From an uncultured Lachnospiraceae bacterium (lineage in GTDB: Bacteria > Bacillota > Clostridia > Lachnospirales > Lachnospiraceae), in assembly GCA_947653315.1 (NCBI GenBank), contig CANTGP010000179.1:1-6485 (forward strand): 6,485 nt of DNA. Direction: 5' to 3'. Shown here piece by piece: positions 1 to 6,393 of this stretch. The notes beneath the pieces were generated by a model, which saw only the letters and a list, made by a program, of their open reading frames with translations, made no database searches and was not told where the DNA came from. The translations under genes were made by a program, and so were the position numbers. How positions within the stretch are numbered: position 1 is the stretch's first letter; every line of letters starts with the position of its first letter.

Positions 1-41
1 TCGGATTTTGCTTATATCACGTCCGGGCGGTTCTTTTTTTT
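1..41 (+). terminator. Probable rho-independent terminator of an upstream gene, left part cut off by the window
   Basis: A GC-rich run (GTCCGGGCGG, 21-30) is followed almost at once by a T tract (34-41, eight T), the layout of the right arm and U-tract of an intrinsic terminator. Within the window only a short left arm is visible: TCGGA (1-5) can pair with TCCGG (22-26) using one G-T wobble. The rest of the left arm would lie before base 1. It would end transcription of an unseen + strand gene and insulate the padR-type promoter at 102-130. The stem cannot be confirmed without upstream sequence. Confidence 0.4.
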
Positions 42-58
42 GATACTTTTCCTTTCCC

Positions 59-87
59 ATAATATTTTCATTCAATTTCCGTGTCCA
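59..87 (-). promoter_or_regulatory. Weak candidate divergent promoter
   Basis: Read on the - strand there is TGGACA (87 to 82, 5/6 match to TTGACA), a 17-base spacer, and TATTAT (64 to 59, 5/6 match to TATAAT), predicting a start near base 52 and transcription out of the left edge. The -10 lies in the left arm of the 14-base inverted repeat. Against it, the transcript would at once run through the GC-rich segment at 21-41, which looks like a + strand terminator, and no convincing - strand start codon is visible. In AT-rich DNA such matches arise by chance. Confidence 0.2.
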
Positions 88-101
88 TAAAATAAAACCA
101 G

Positions 102-130
102 TTGCATATATTCCACAAGTGGAATATAAT
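102..130 (+). promoter_or_regulatory. Sigma-A-type promoter of the PadR/flavoprotein operon
   Basis: The -35 is TTGCAT (102-107), separated by exactly 17 bases from a perfect TATAAT -10 (125-130). The predicted start is near 137, giving a leader of about 83 bases before the regulator start codon at 220. The -35 is weak (only TTG matches) while the -10 is consensus. The entire spacer and most of the -10 are covered by the palindrome at 107-128, so binding there would be expected to block RNA polymerase. Confidence 0.75.
107..128. promoter_or_regulatory. Operator-like perfect palindrome inside the promoter
   Basis: TATATTCCAC (107-116) and GTGGAATATA (119-128) are perfect inverted repeats around a central AA. 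The site overlaps the last base of the -35, the whole spacer and four bases of the -10. PadR-family repressors bind dyad sites in their own promoters, so the simplest inference is autoregulation by the PadR protein encoded from 220. The sequence is not the ATGT-ACAT box described for some PadR proteins, so the assignment rests on position and symmetry. Confidence 0.65.
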
Positions 131-219
131 AGAAGAAATTATGGGAAAGGAGAAATACAAAATATAATAGGGTTCATAGGATCATAAAAGATGAAAAACG
201 AAAGGAAGGGATAGGATTC

Positions 220-765
220 ATGCTGAAACACGGAATTTTAGGATTGCTAAACTATCACGACCTGACCGGATATGAAATCATGGAGGCATTCCGTGATTCC
301 CTGAATTTTTTCTGGACTGCCCAGACAAGTCAGATTTACCGGGAACTGCAGGGATTGGAAACAAAGGGATGGGTGGAAAAGACCGTGATTCCCCAGCAGG
401 GGAAACCGGACAAAAATTTGTTTGCCGTTACGGCGGAAGGAAAATCGGAACTGCTCCGGTGGCTGGCAGACGACGACATAGGGATGTCTTCCAAGACCCC
501 GGTATTGATGAAGGTATTTTTCATGGGGGAGCGGGACCGGGAGGAAAATATCCGTTATTTCCGCAGGCTGCATGAGGAGTGTGGGCAATTCCTGGAAAGC
601 CTTGCGCCCGTGCCGGGATACATTGCGTCTTACAGCAGCTATTTGGATAAAAAGGAGAAAGCGCTTTACTGGCAGATGACCGTGGATTTCGGCAGGAGGA
701 ATATGCGGATGTACATGGAGTGGGCAGAGGAGTGCATAAGGAGATTGGAGGAAACGGAAGAATGA
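220..765 (+). CDS. PadR-family transcriptional regulator
   Basis: A 181-residue DNA-binding regulator with the two-part architecture of longer PadR proteins. Residues about 1-85 form the winged-helix domain: a start of the MLKHGILGLL type, the LTGYEIMEAF helix, the recognition-helix region around TSQIYRELQGLE, and a wing around KPDKNLFAVTAEGK. Residues about 90-175 form a helical C-terminal domain of the Vir_act_alpha_C type used for dimerisation. Family members are usually repressors released by a small ligand, often phenolic or otherwise lipophilic. The start at 220 is supported by AAAGGAAGGG (201-210) nine bases upstream. The stop overlaps the next gene's start as ATGA (762-765), so the two are co-transcribed and probably translationally coupled. 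The promoter carries a perfect palindrome (107-128) likely to be this protein's operator. The family call is firm; the ligand is unknown. Confidence 0.93.
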   Translation: MLKHGILGLLNYHDLTGYEIMEAFRDSLNFFWTAQTSQIYRELQGLETKGWVEKTVIPQQGKPDKNLFAVTAEGKSELLRWLADDDIGMSSKTPVLMKVFFMGERDREENIRYFRRLHEECGQFLESLAPVPGYIASYSSYLDKKEKALYWQMTVDFGRRNMRMYMEWAEECIRRLEETEE

Positions 766-2423
766 ATATTTTAGTCATAAACGGCAGCCCAAGGGGGAAG
801 GGAAGCAATTCCCGTAAGCTGACAGCCGCTTTTTTGGAAGGGGTAAAACAGGAAACGGAACGCGCGGGGGATACGGTACGGACGGAGGAACTCCAGGTAA
901 ACCAAATGGATATTAAGCCCTGTCTCGGGTGTTTCGGCTGTTGGGGGAAGACTCCGGGAACATGCTGTATCCGGGATGACATGCAGGAAGTCATAGATAA
1001 ACTTTTATGGGCGGATGTCACGGTATGGAGTTTTCCCCTTTATTATTACACGGTGCCGGGAAGCCTGAAAAACCTGATTGACCGCCAGCTTCCCATGGTG
1101 CTGCCCTTTATGGCGGACCGGGAGGACGGAATCGGCAACGGAAGCCATCCGCCAAGGTATGACATGGGCGTTAAAAGAACCGTGGTGATTTCCACCTGCG
1201 GTTTTTATACGGCGGAGGGAAATTACGACGGGGTGTGCAGTCTGTTTGACCATATGTGCGGTAAGGGGCAGTATACGGCCATTTTCTGCGGGCAGGGGGA
1301 ATTGTTCCGTGTGCCGGAAGTTTCAAAAAGGACAAAGGCATATTTGGAACGGGTAACGCAGGCGGGCAGGGAATATGTGCGGGGCGGCATTTCGGGGGAT
1401 ACATGGGAAAGATTAAGGGAACTGCTCTATCCGAAGGATGTATTCGAGCGTATGGCGGACGCCAGTTGGGGAATCAGTAAAGAAAGCGGGGAGAAGGAAC
1501 CGGATTCGCTGGTTTTTACCAAACAGATGGCGGCAACCTACCAAAAGGAAAGTTATGCGGGGACGGATAAGGTATTGGAAATGTATTATACCGATACCGG
1601 GGACTGTTACCAAATTGTTATGGGAAAAGAGGGCAGTAAAGTCCTGACGGACAAATCCGGGACGTTTACCACAAGGATTGAAACGCCGCTGACCGTTTGG
1701 CGCTCCATTGCGGCAGGGAAAATCCGGGGGGATGAGGCGTTGATGAAACAACTTTACAAAGTAAAGGGTGATTTTGACCTGATGCTCCACTGGGATAAGT
1801 TTTTCGGCGGAGGGAGCGGTGCGGACAGCAGGAGCGGCGCCGCGGAAAAGGGAGGGAAAGGGTCAGGGGGCATTCATGTGCCTGACCGGGAAACCAACAT
1901 GAATCTCCTGCTGGTTCCGTGGATTATATTTTGGACCATGGCGCCGGTATGGAATTTTTGGGGAGGACTGGCAGGCATTGCTGCCTGTGTGCTGATGCCG
2001 CTTTTGTTTTACCGGAATAAGAAGACGGTATATGACTGCCTGACCGGTGTGCTGACGGCGGGATGTTCCATGGCGCTGCTTGCGGGCGCACCGGCGCGGG
2101 CGGTCATTCCCCTGTCCTATTTTATCTTCGGGGCGATGTGGACGGTTTCCTGTTTCCTGAAAATACCGCTTACCGCCCATTATTCCATGAACGGCTACGA
2201 CGGGGAAAAAGCGTTGGAGAACCCGCTGTTTATGAAAACCAACCGTATCCTGACGTTCCTTTGGGGTATTCTGTACCTGATTACGCCCGTTTGGACCTAT
2301 GCCATCATGGGAACGGAAGCCGGTTATCTTGTGGGGGCGGTAAATGCGGTGTGTCCCATTGTGCTCGGCATTTTTACCGGATGGTTTCAAAAGTGGTATC
2401 CGGCGAAAGTGGCGCGGGGGTAA
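762..2423 (+). CDS. Membrane-anchored iron-sulfur flavoprotein fused to an SCP2-like domain
   Basis: A 553-residue fusion. Residues about 1-205 are a flavodoxin-like NAD(P)H/FMN oxidoreductase domain: MNILVINGSPRGKGSNS at the start gives the FMN-phosphate loop, and WSFPLYYYTVPGSLKNLIDR (89-108) is typical of the family. Cys54, 57, 60 and 68 form CX2CX2CX7C, within the compact CX2CX2CX4-7C pattern of iron-sulfur flavoproteins, so a [4Fe-4S] cluster is predicted. Residues about 249-347 resemble an SCP2/sterol-carrier lipid-binding domain (YYTDTGDCYQIVM, then TVWRSIAAGKIRGDEALMK). A Gly/Ser/Lys-rich linker (348-370) leads to about six hydrophobic segments near 380-398, 400-417, 423-441, 447-466, 496-515 and 520-541. 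The start at 762 is preferred over an in-frame ATG at 720 because it has GGAGG at 747-751, matches the family N-terminus and overlaps the regulator stop by four bases. The substrate is unknown; electron transfer to a lipophilic compound at the membrane is inference. The flavodoxin call is strong, the SCP2 call moderate. Confidence 0.85.
   Translation: MNILVINGSPRGKGSNSRKLTAAFLEGVKQETERAGDTVRTEELQVNQMDIKPCLGCFGCWGKTPGTCCIRDDMQEVIDKLLWADVTVWSFPLYYYTVPGSLKNLIDRQLPMVLPFMADREDGIGNGSHPPRYDMGVKRTVVISTCGFYTAEGNYDGVCSLFDHMCGKGQYTAIFCGQGELFRVPEVSKRTKAYLERVTQAGREYVRGGISGDTWERLRELLYPKDVFERMADASWGISKESGEKEPDSLVFTKQMAATYQKESYAGTDKVLEMYYTDTGDCYQIVMGKEGSKVLTDKSGTFTTRIETPLTVWRSIAAGKIRGDEALMKQLYKVKGDFDLMLHWDKFFGGGSGADSRSGAAEKGGKGSGGIHVPDRETNMNLLLVPWIIFWTMAPVWNFWGGLAGIAACVLMPLLFYRNKKTVYDCLTGVLTAGCSMALLAGAPARAVIPLSYFIFGAMWTVSCFLKIPLTAHYSMNGYDGEKALENPLFMKTNRILTFLWGILYLITPVWTYAIMGTEAGYLVGAVNAVCPIVLGIFTGWFQKWYPAKVARG
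1861..1887 (+). other. Intragenic hairpin at the linker/membrane-domain boundary
   Basis: GGTCAGG (1861-1867) and CCTGACC (1881-1887) are perfect 7-base inverted repeats around a 13-base loop. In the mRNA they would form a GC-rich hairpin. It lies where the Gly/Ser-rich linker ends, a few codons before the first membrane segment. It may be chance; a pause before membrane insertion is speculative. Confidence 0.25.
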
Positions 2424-2440
2424 ATATGGCGGACGCTCCC

Positions 2441-2459
2441 CAACCTAACATTCAGGTTG
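2441..2459 (+). other. Small hairpin downstream of the flavoprotein gene, not a clear terminator
   Basis: CAACCT (2441-2446) and AGGTTG (2454-2459) form a 6-base stem with a 7-base loop, 17 bases after the flavoprotein stop. It is not GC-rich and has no T tract, so it does not qualify as an intrinsic terminator. It could be a weak 3' end or protect the mRNA end. No better terminator is visible between 2424 and 2498, so read-through into the next unit is possible. Confidence 0.3.
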
Positions 2460-2497
2460 AACTGTTACAGGGATTTCCGTGATATGGAAGGTTTTTA

Positions 2498-2527
2498 TTG
2501 CCTGATGCAATCTTTGTTTGGTATAAT
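2498..2527 (+). promoter_or_regulatory. Promoter with extended -10 for the ybaK-EAL-mtnA unit
   Basis: TTGCCT (2498-2503) is followed by an 18-base spacer and a perfect TATAAT (2522-2527). TGG directly before the -10 (2519-2521) makes it an extended -10 (TGnTATAAT), which can compensate for the modest -35. The predicted start is near 2534, leaving a leader of about 41 bases before the YbaK start codon. No dyad operator is visible in or near it, so it looks like a housekeeping promoter. It separates this unit from the PadR operon upstream. Confidence 0.75.
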
Positions 2528-2574
2528 GAAAGAATATTGAGAAATCGTGAATCAAAGTATGGAGTGGAAATGCA

Positions 2575-3057
2575 ATGCCGAAAACCAAAGAAACCAAAAC
2601 AAATGCCATGCGTATATTGGAAACCAATAAAATCGCATATAAGCATTACACCTATGAATGCGGGGAGTTCACGGATGCCCTGCAGATTGCCGATATGCTT
2701 GGTCTGCCTTATGAAAAGGTATACAAGACGCTGGTGACGGCAGGAAGCGGCGGGAATTATTACGTGTTCGTCATACCCATTGCAAAGGAACTGGATTTGA
2801 AAAAGGCGGCAAAAAGCGTGGGGGAAAAGGCGGTCAGTATGATTCCGGTTAAGGACATTAACCGGGTGACGGGATACATCAGGGGCGGCTGCACGGCGGT
2901 CGGGATGAAAAAGCAGTATGTCACAAGACTGGACGGCTCCGCAAAGGATTTGGAGCGGATGATTGTAAGCGGGGGACGTATCGGTTCGCAGATTGAGCTG
3001 GCGCCGGAGGATTTGCGCAGGGCATCGCAGGCGGAATATGCGCCGCTGACGGTTTAA
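2575..3057 (+). CDS. ybaK: YbaK/EbsC-type aminoacyl-tRNA deacylase (Cys-tRNA(Pro) deacylase family)
   Basis: A 160-residue single-domain protein of the YbaK/ProX trans-editing family, usual length about 155-165. Family members hydrolyse mischarged tRNA in the cytoplasm; bacterial YbaK clears Cys-tRNA(Pro) made by prolyl-tRNA synthetase. Diagnostic features are KTNAMRILE (8-16), the conserved lysine in EKVYKTLV (Lys51), LDLKKAAK (73-80), GYIRGG (100-105), VSGG (131-134, Ser132) and QIELAPEDL (139-147). Where YbaK proteins normally have GGxSPxG, this one has GGCTAVG (104-110), with Thr-Ala replacing Ser-Pro, and Gln139 stands where E. coli has Asp. The fold call is firm but the tRNA specificity (Cys-Pro, Ala-Pro or other) is less sure. 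GGAG (2561-2564) lies ten bases before the ATG. The gene has its own promoter at 2498-2527 and is 47 bases from the EAL gene. Confidence 0.88.
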   Translation: MPKTKETKTNAMRILETNKIAYKHYTYECGEFTDALQIADMLGLPYEKVYKTLVTAGSGGNYYVFVIPIAKELDLKKAAKSVGEKAVSMIPVKDINRVTGYIRGGCTAVGMKKQYVTRLDGSAKDLERMIVSGGRIGSQIELAPEDLRRASQAEYAPLTV

Positions 3058-3104
3058 CGGATGAGAACCTTAACAGTAAAAAACGGGGAGAGGGTAAAGC
3101 AGGG

Positions 3105-5276
3105 ATGGAAGAACGGAAGATAAGGGCAGGGCAGCAGGGGGAACTATGGGATTCCCTTACGGGGATTTATAACAGGAGGGGATTTTACCGGGCAACGCAG
3201 GAGTTGTTTGACCGGAATCCCGATACGGAATATGTCATTGCATACTGGAACGTACAGCGTTTTAAGGTAATCAATGAACTGTTCGGACGGGAAGTGGGGG
3301 ACGGAATCCTGATCCGTATGGCGGAAATGATAAAAAGCGCTTACCGCGGCGTGGAAGGGAACCATGGCATGGAAGGAACCTACGGGCGGATGGAGAGCGA
3401 TAATTTCGCCCTCTGTTTTCCGGCGCGTTTTTTGGAGGGGGACAGGGCGTTTGTCCATTCCGGCGAAATCGTGTATGTCAGCGAAGGGGCGGAATACCGT
3501 TTTTCTTCCTGTTACGGACTGTACCGTGTGGAAGACCGGTCGGTGGGGATCGCCGCTATGGTGGACAGGAGCAGGCTTGCCATGGATACGGTGAAGACCA
3601 ATTATGTCAAACCGTTTGCCTACTATACGGACAGTATGCGCGAACGCGTGGTCATGGAGCAGATTTTAATGAGCGAATGCGAACGGGCAATCAGCGAGCG
3701 GCAGTTTATGGTTTATTACCAGCCCGTCTGTGATGCGGTGAGCGGACAGATTATGAGTGCCGAGGCGCTGGTGCGGTGGAAGCATCCGCAGCGGGGAATG
3801 ATTTCACCGGGAGTCTTTATTCCCCTGTTTGAGAGGAATGGTTTTGTCAGTGTACTGGACCGTTATGTATGGGATACCGTTTGCCGGATGCTGCGCCGCA
3901 GGCTGGATGAGGGAAAGGAAGTGGTTCCGGTATCCATCAATGTTTCCAGGGTGGATTTTTATAACCAGCAGTTGTGCGAAAATATTCTCCAAATCCTGGA
4001 CAGGTATGGGCTGGAAAAACGTCTGCTGCGTTTGGAGGTGACGGAAAGTTCCTATTCCGACGACCCGCAGCATGTGCTGGAGATCGTCAAACGCCTGCAG
4101 GACAATGGGTTTACGATTATGATGGATGATTTCGGGAGCGGTTATTCTTCCTTAAATACGTTAAAAGACCTTCCGGTGGATATCCTGAAAATAGACATGA
4201 AATTCATGGACGATTTGGATAAAGGCGGAAAATCCGCAATTATCCTGGAATCCATCGTCCGCATGGCAAAATGGATGAGTTTAAAAGCGGTGGCGGAGGG
4301 CGTGGAAACGGAGGAGGAACTGAATTTCTTAAAAAGCGTGGAATGCAATTACATCCAGGGTTATTATTTCTACCGTCCCATGCCGGAAGCGGAATTTGAG
4401 GAACAGTTGGACCAAAGGGAGGAACCGGAGGAATATGGGAATCATGCGTTTTCCGTCGGGGAAGACGATTTCATGAAGATTTACAGTGAGGGCATGAAGG
4501 GCGAAAATCTGTTCCAAAACATGCTGGGCGGGCTTGGTATCTATGAACTGGTGGACGGCCGTATGGAAATCGTGCGCGCCAATAAAGGGTATTGCGAGAT
4601 GCTGATGGAACCGGGAAGCACCGGCATGATGTCGGGAGGACGCCTGATCCGTGAATATATGTATGAGGAAGATTATGAAGCCCTTTTGGAGCGGTGCGGG
4701 GAAGCGGAACGGACGAGACATACGGTGGATACGCAGCTAAGGCGCAAGCGTTACGACGGCAGTACGATATGGCTGGATGTACGTATCCATTTTCTTGGAA
4801 ATCAGGGGAAACGCAGGCTGTTTTGCTTTTATATCGTGGATATTTCCGGGACGAAGCGGATGGAAATGGAAAATTATACAAACCGGTACGCACAGGCGTT
4901 GCTGCGGACTTATGATAAGGTATACCGGCTCGATTATGATACCGGGTATGCGGAAGTGCTGCACAGTTCGGAAGAAGGAATGGAAGTGGGGGATAAGGTG
5001 TATTTCCGTGATTTTTTTGACCGCTTTGACACGGAGATTGTTTCGGAGCGGAAGGGGGAATACCGGAAATGGATGCAAAACAGGGATGCCGTGGAGAAAG
5101 CGCTGCGGGAGAGCGGGACGGGCAGGCTCAAGCTGAGTTACCGCCAAAATGGGGGCTGGCAGGTGCAGGCGGAGCTGTCGAAAGTATCGACCGTTTATGA
5201 GGAGGACGGCTATTTGGCGTGTGTGAAGAAATGGAAGGAAAACGGAATGGCGGAAAAGGAGGACGGGGAAAAATAG
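3105..5276 (+). CDS. c-di-GMP phosphodiesterase: degenerate GGDEF, intact EAL, C-terminal PAS
   Basis: A 723-residue soluble signalling protein with no signal peptide or membrane segment. Residues about 15-175 are a GGDEF domain ([10 protein letters not shown], 18-27) lacking catalytic residues: the signature is ESDNF (97-101), and the metal-binding DxD is Asn49-Val-Gln51. Residues about 182-435 are an EAL domain with the expected catalytic set: EALVRW (Glu220), Asn279, EVTES (Glu311), DDFGSGYSS (Asp341, Asp342), Lys362, AEGVE (Glu398, Glu401) and Gln418 in QGYYFYRP. It should hydrolyse c-di-GMP to pGpG. Residues about 468-585 look like a PAS domain ending in [18 protein letters not shown], and 595-710 like a second, diverged PAS-like unit ([14 protein letters not shown]). 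The GGDEF remnant may still bind GTP (Asn57 kept) and tune EAL activity. The SD is AGGG (3091-3094) within a GGGGAGAGGG run. The stop is one base before the mtnA start, with no separate mtnA promoter seen. The input signal is unknown. Confidence 0.92.
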   Translation: MEERKIRAGQQGELWDSLTGIYNRRGFYRATQELFDRNPDTEYVIAYWNVQRFKVINELFGREVGDGILIRMAEMIKSAYRGVEGNHGMEGTYGRMESDNFALCFPARFLEGDRAFVHSGEIVYVSEGAEYRFSSCYGLYRVEDRSVGIAAMVDRSRLAMDTVKTNYVKPFAYYTDSMRERVVMEQILMSECERAISERQFMVYYQPVCDAVSGQIMSAEALVRWKHPQRGMISPGVFIPLFERNGFVSVLDRYVWDTVCRMLRRRLDEGKEVVPVSINVSRVDFYNQQLCENILQILDRYGLEKRLLRLEVTESSYSDDPQHVLEIVKRLQDNGFTIMMDDFGSGYSSLNTLKDLPVDILKIDMKFMDDLDKGGKSAIILESIVRMAKWMSLKAVAEGVETEEELNFLKSVECNYIQGYYFYRPMPEAEFEEQLDQREEPEEYGNHAFSVGEDDFMKIYSEGMKGENLFQNMLGGLGIYELVDGRMEIVRANKGYCEMLMEPGSTGMMSGGRLIREYMYEEDYEALLERCGEAERTRHTVDTQLRRKRYDGSTIWLDVRIHFLGNQGKRRLFCFYIVDISGTKRMEMENYTNRYAQALLRTYDKVYRLDYDTGYAEVLHSSEEGMEVGDKVYFRDFFDRFDTEIVSERKGEYRKWMQNRDAVEKALRESGTGRLKLSYRQNGGWQVQAELSKVSTVYEEDGYLACVKKWKENGMAEKEDGEK

Positions 5277-5277
5277 C

Positions 5278-5316
5278 ATGGAAAAAAATGGCATGAAAAA
5301 TAATATGGAAAAAAAT
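5278..5316 (+). repeat. Direct repeat duplicating the mtnA start
   Basis: ATGGAAAAAAAT occurs at 5278-5289 and again at 5305-5316, in the same frame, so Met-Glu-Lys-Asn appears at residues 1-4 and 10-13. The intervening bases also contain ATGAAAAAT (5293-5301). This looks like a local duplication that added nine residues before the more usual MtnA beginning ([11 protein letters not shown]) and created three in-frame ATG codons. Confidence 0.6.
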
Positions 5317-6384
5317 ATTTTGGAATACGAAACGGTGGATTTGGACGAGGAGCAGAATGCCCTGATTATCCTTGACCAAACGCTCCTTCCGTCGAAGACG
5401 GAGTTAATCCGTCTGAAAACGGCAAAGGAGATATGGGATGCGATTTATTTATTAAAAGTGCGCGGGGCGCCTGCAATCGGGGTGGCGGCGGCTTTTGGCA
5501 TTTATGTGCTGGCGAACCGGTTGGATACCGAGGATTATGGGGTTTTTTACGGAAAATTTACGGAATGGAAGGATTATTTGGACAGCGCCAGACCGACGGC
5601 GGTGAATTTGTCATGGGCGTTAAACCGCATGGACGGGGTGTGCCGTGCAAACAGCGGTCTTCCGGTGCCGCAGTTAAAACGGCGGCTGAAGGAGGAAGCG
5701 TACGCCATTAAGGAAGAAGATATCCGGGTATGCCGGAAAATCGGTGAGTACGGGCTGGAACTGGTGAAACCGGGAGACGGTATCCTGACCCACTGTAATG
5801 CGGGACAGTTGGCTGCCTGCCGGTATGGAACCGCTACGGCTCCCATTTATCTCGGACAGGAAAGGGGATACGGCTTCCGTGTATTTGCGGACGAAACACG
5901 GCCGCTGCTGCAGGGGGCACGGCTGACTGCTTATGAACTGCAGGCAGCCGGCGTGGACGTGACGTTAATTTGTGACAATATGTCCGCGGCGGTGATGAAG
6001 AACGGCTGGATTAACGCGGTATTCGTGGGTTGTGACCGGGTGGCGGCGAACGGGGATACCGCCAATAAAATAGGAACTTCCGTGGTGGCGGCGGTGGCAA
6101 AGCAGTACCATGTGCCGTTTTATGTCTGCGCACCGACTTCCACCATTGATTTTGCCACGGAAACGGGGGAGGGTATCCGCATCGAGCAGCGTCCGGCGGA
6201 TGAAGTGACGCAAATGTGGTATAAGGAGCGGATGGCGCCGGAAGGGATAAAAGTGTACAATCCGGCGTTCGATGTGACGGACCATGACCTGATTACGGCA
6301 ATCGTGACGGAATACGGGGTGGCAAGGGCGCCGTTTAAGGAGTCTTTGCGCAGGATATTTGACAAAAAGGCTATGCCGCAGTAA
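5278..6384 (+). CDS. mtnA: S-methyl-5-thioribose-1-phosphate isomerase (MtnA)
   Basis: A 368-residue cytoplasmic enzyme of the MtnA/eIF2B-like family, usual length about 345-360. It converts the aldose methylthioribose-1-phosphate into the ketose methylthioribulose-1-phosphate in methylthioadenosine salvage. Signature elements are VRGAPAIG (61-68), [13 protein letters not shown] (103-115), THCNAG (171-176) with catalytic Cys173, [17 protein letters not shown] (205-221), [18 protein letters not shown] (250-267) with catalytic Asp253, and [11 protein letters not shown] (281-291). Both catalytic residues are present, favouring MtnA over regulatory eIF2B-like paralogs. The start at 5278 has AAAAGGAGG at 5254-5262, 15 bases upstream and slightly long; an in-frame ATG at 5305 has no ribosome site but gives an N-terminus closer to the family norm. 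The gene follows the EAL gene by one base and should be translated from the same mRNA. No other methionine-salvage gene is in the window; a partner kinase or aldolase may lie downstream. Confidence 0.95.
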   Translation: MEKNGMKNNMEKNILEYETVDLDEEQNALIILDQTLLPSKTELIRLKTAKEIWDAIYLLKVRGAPAIGVAAAFGIYVLANRLDTEDYGVFYGKFTEWKDYLDSARPTAVNLSWALNRMDGVCRANSGLPVPQLKRRLKEEAYAIKEEDIRVCRKIGEYGLELVKPGDGILTHCNAGQLAACRYGTATAPIYLGQERGYGFRVFADETRPLLQGARLTAYELQAAGVDVTLICDNMSAAVMKNGWINAVFVGCDRVAANGDTANKIGTSVVAAVAKQYHVPFYVCAPTSTIDFATETGEGIRIEQRPADEVTQMWYKERMAPEGIKVYNPAFDVTDHDLITAIVTEYGVARAPFKESLRRIFDKKAMPQ

Positions 6385-6393
6385 GACGGTTTA

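Larger units (their letters stand above)
50..151. repeat. Perfect 14-base inverted repeat flanking the regulator promoter
   Basis: TCCTTTCCCATAAT (50-63) is the exact reverse complement of ATTATGGGAAAGGA (138-151). Beyond the 14 perfect bases there is one mismatch (49/152) and then two more matches. The 74-base interior contains the promoter and its operator-like palindrome. The right arm begins next to the predicted transcription start (about 137), so the left arm would not be in the mRNA made from that promoter. The repeat is therefore more easily read as two DNA sites or a duplicated inverted segment than as an mRNA hairpin, unless transcription reads through from upstream. Confidence 0.6.

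Noticed and set aside
137..219. Riboswitch or tRNA-type leader before the PadR gene
   Set aside because: The 83-base leader has no strong stem, no terminator-antiterminator pair and no recognisable aptamer core.
720..761. Longer start for the flavoprotein at ATG 720
   Set aside because: It would add 14 residues overlapping the PadR gene, lacks family similarity and would place the Rossmann-like MNILVINGSPRG start internally. The ATG at 762 has GGAGG at 747-751 and the ATGA overlap.
521..1021. 166-codon - strand ORF
   Set aside because: It lies across two well-supported + strand genes, has no ribosome site, and its composition is that of an antisense shadow in GC-biased coding DNA.
2063..2482. 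139-codon + strand ORF in a second frame
   Set aside because: It overlaps the membrane domain of the flavoprotein out of frame. It gives no domain, no hydrophobic pattern and no ribosome site. A frameshift was considered, but the annotated frame is continuous and hydrophobic to its stop.
2424..2497. Intrinsic terminator after the flavoprotein gene
   Set aside because: The only stem (2441-2459) is AT-rich, six bases long and lacks a T tract.
3061..3123. 20-codon ORF between ybaK and the EAL gene (MRTLTVKNGER...)
   Set aside because: It has no ribosome site and overlaps the start of the EAL gene. The slight resemblance to the start of type I dehydroquinate dehydratase is too short to mean anything.
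4737..5294. 185-codon - strand ORF
   Set aside because: It is fully antisense to the C-terminal part of the EAL gene, has no recognisable domain and is biased by the third-position composition of the real gene.
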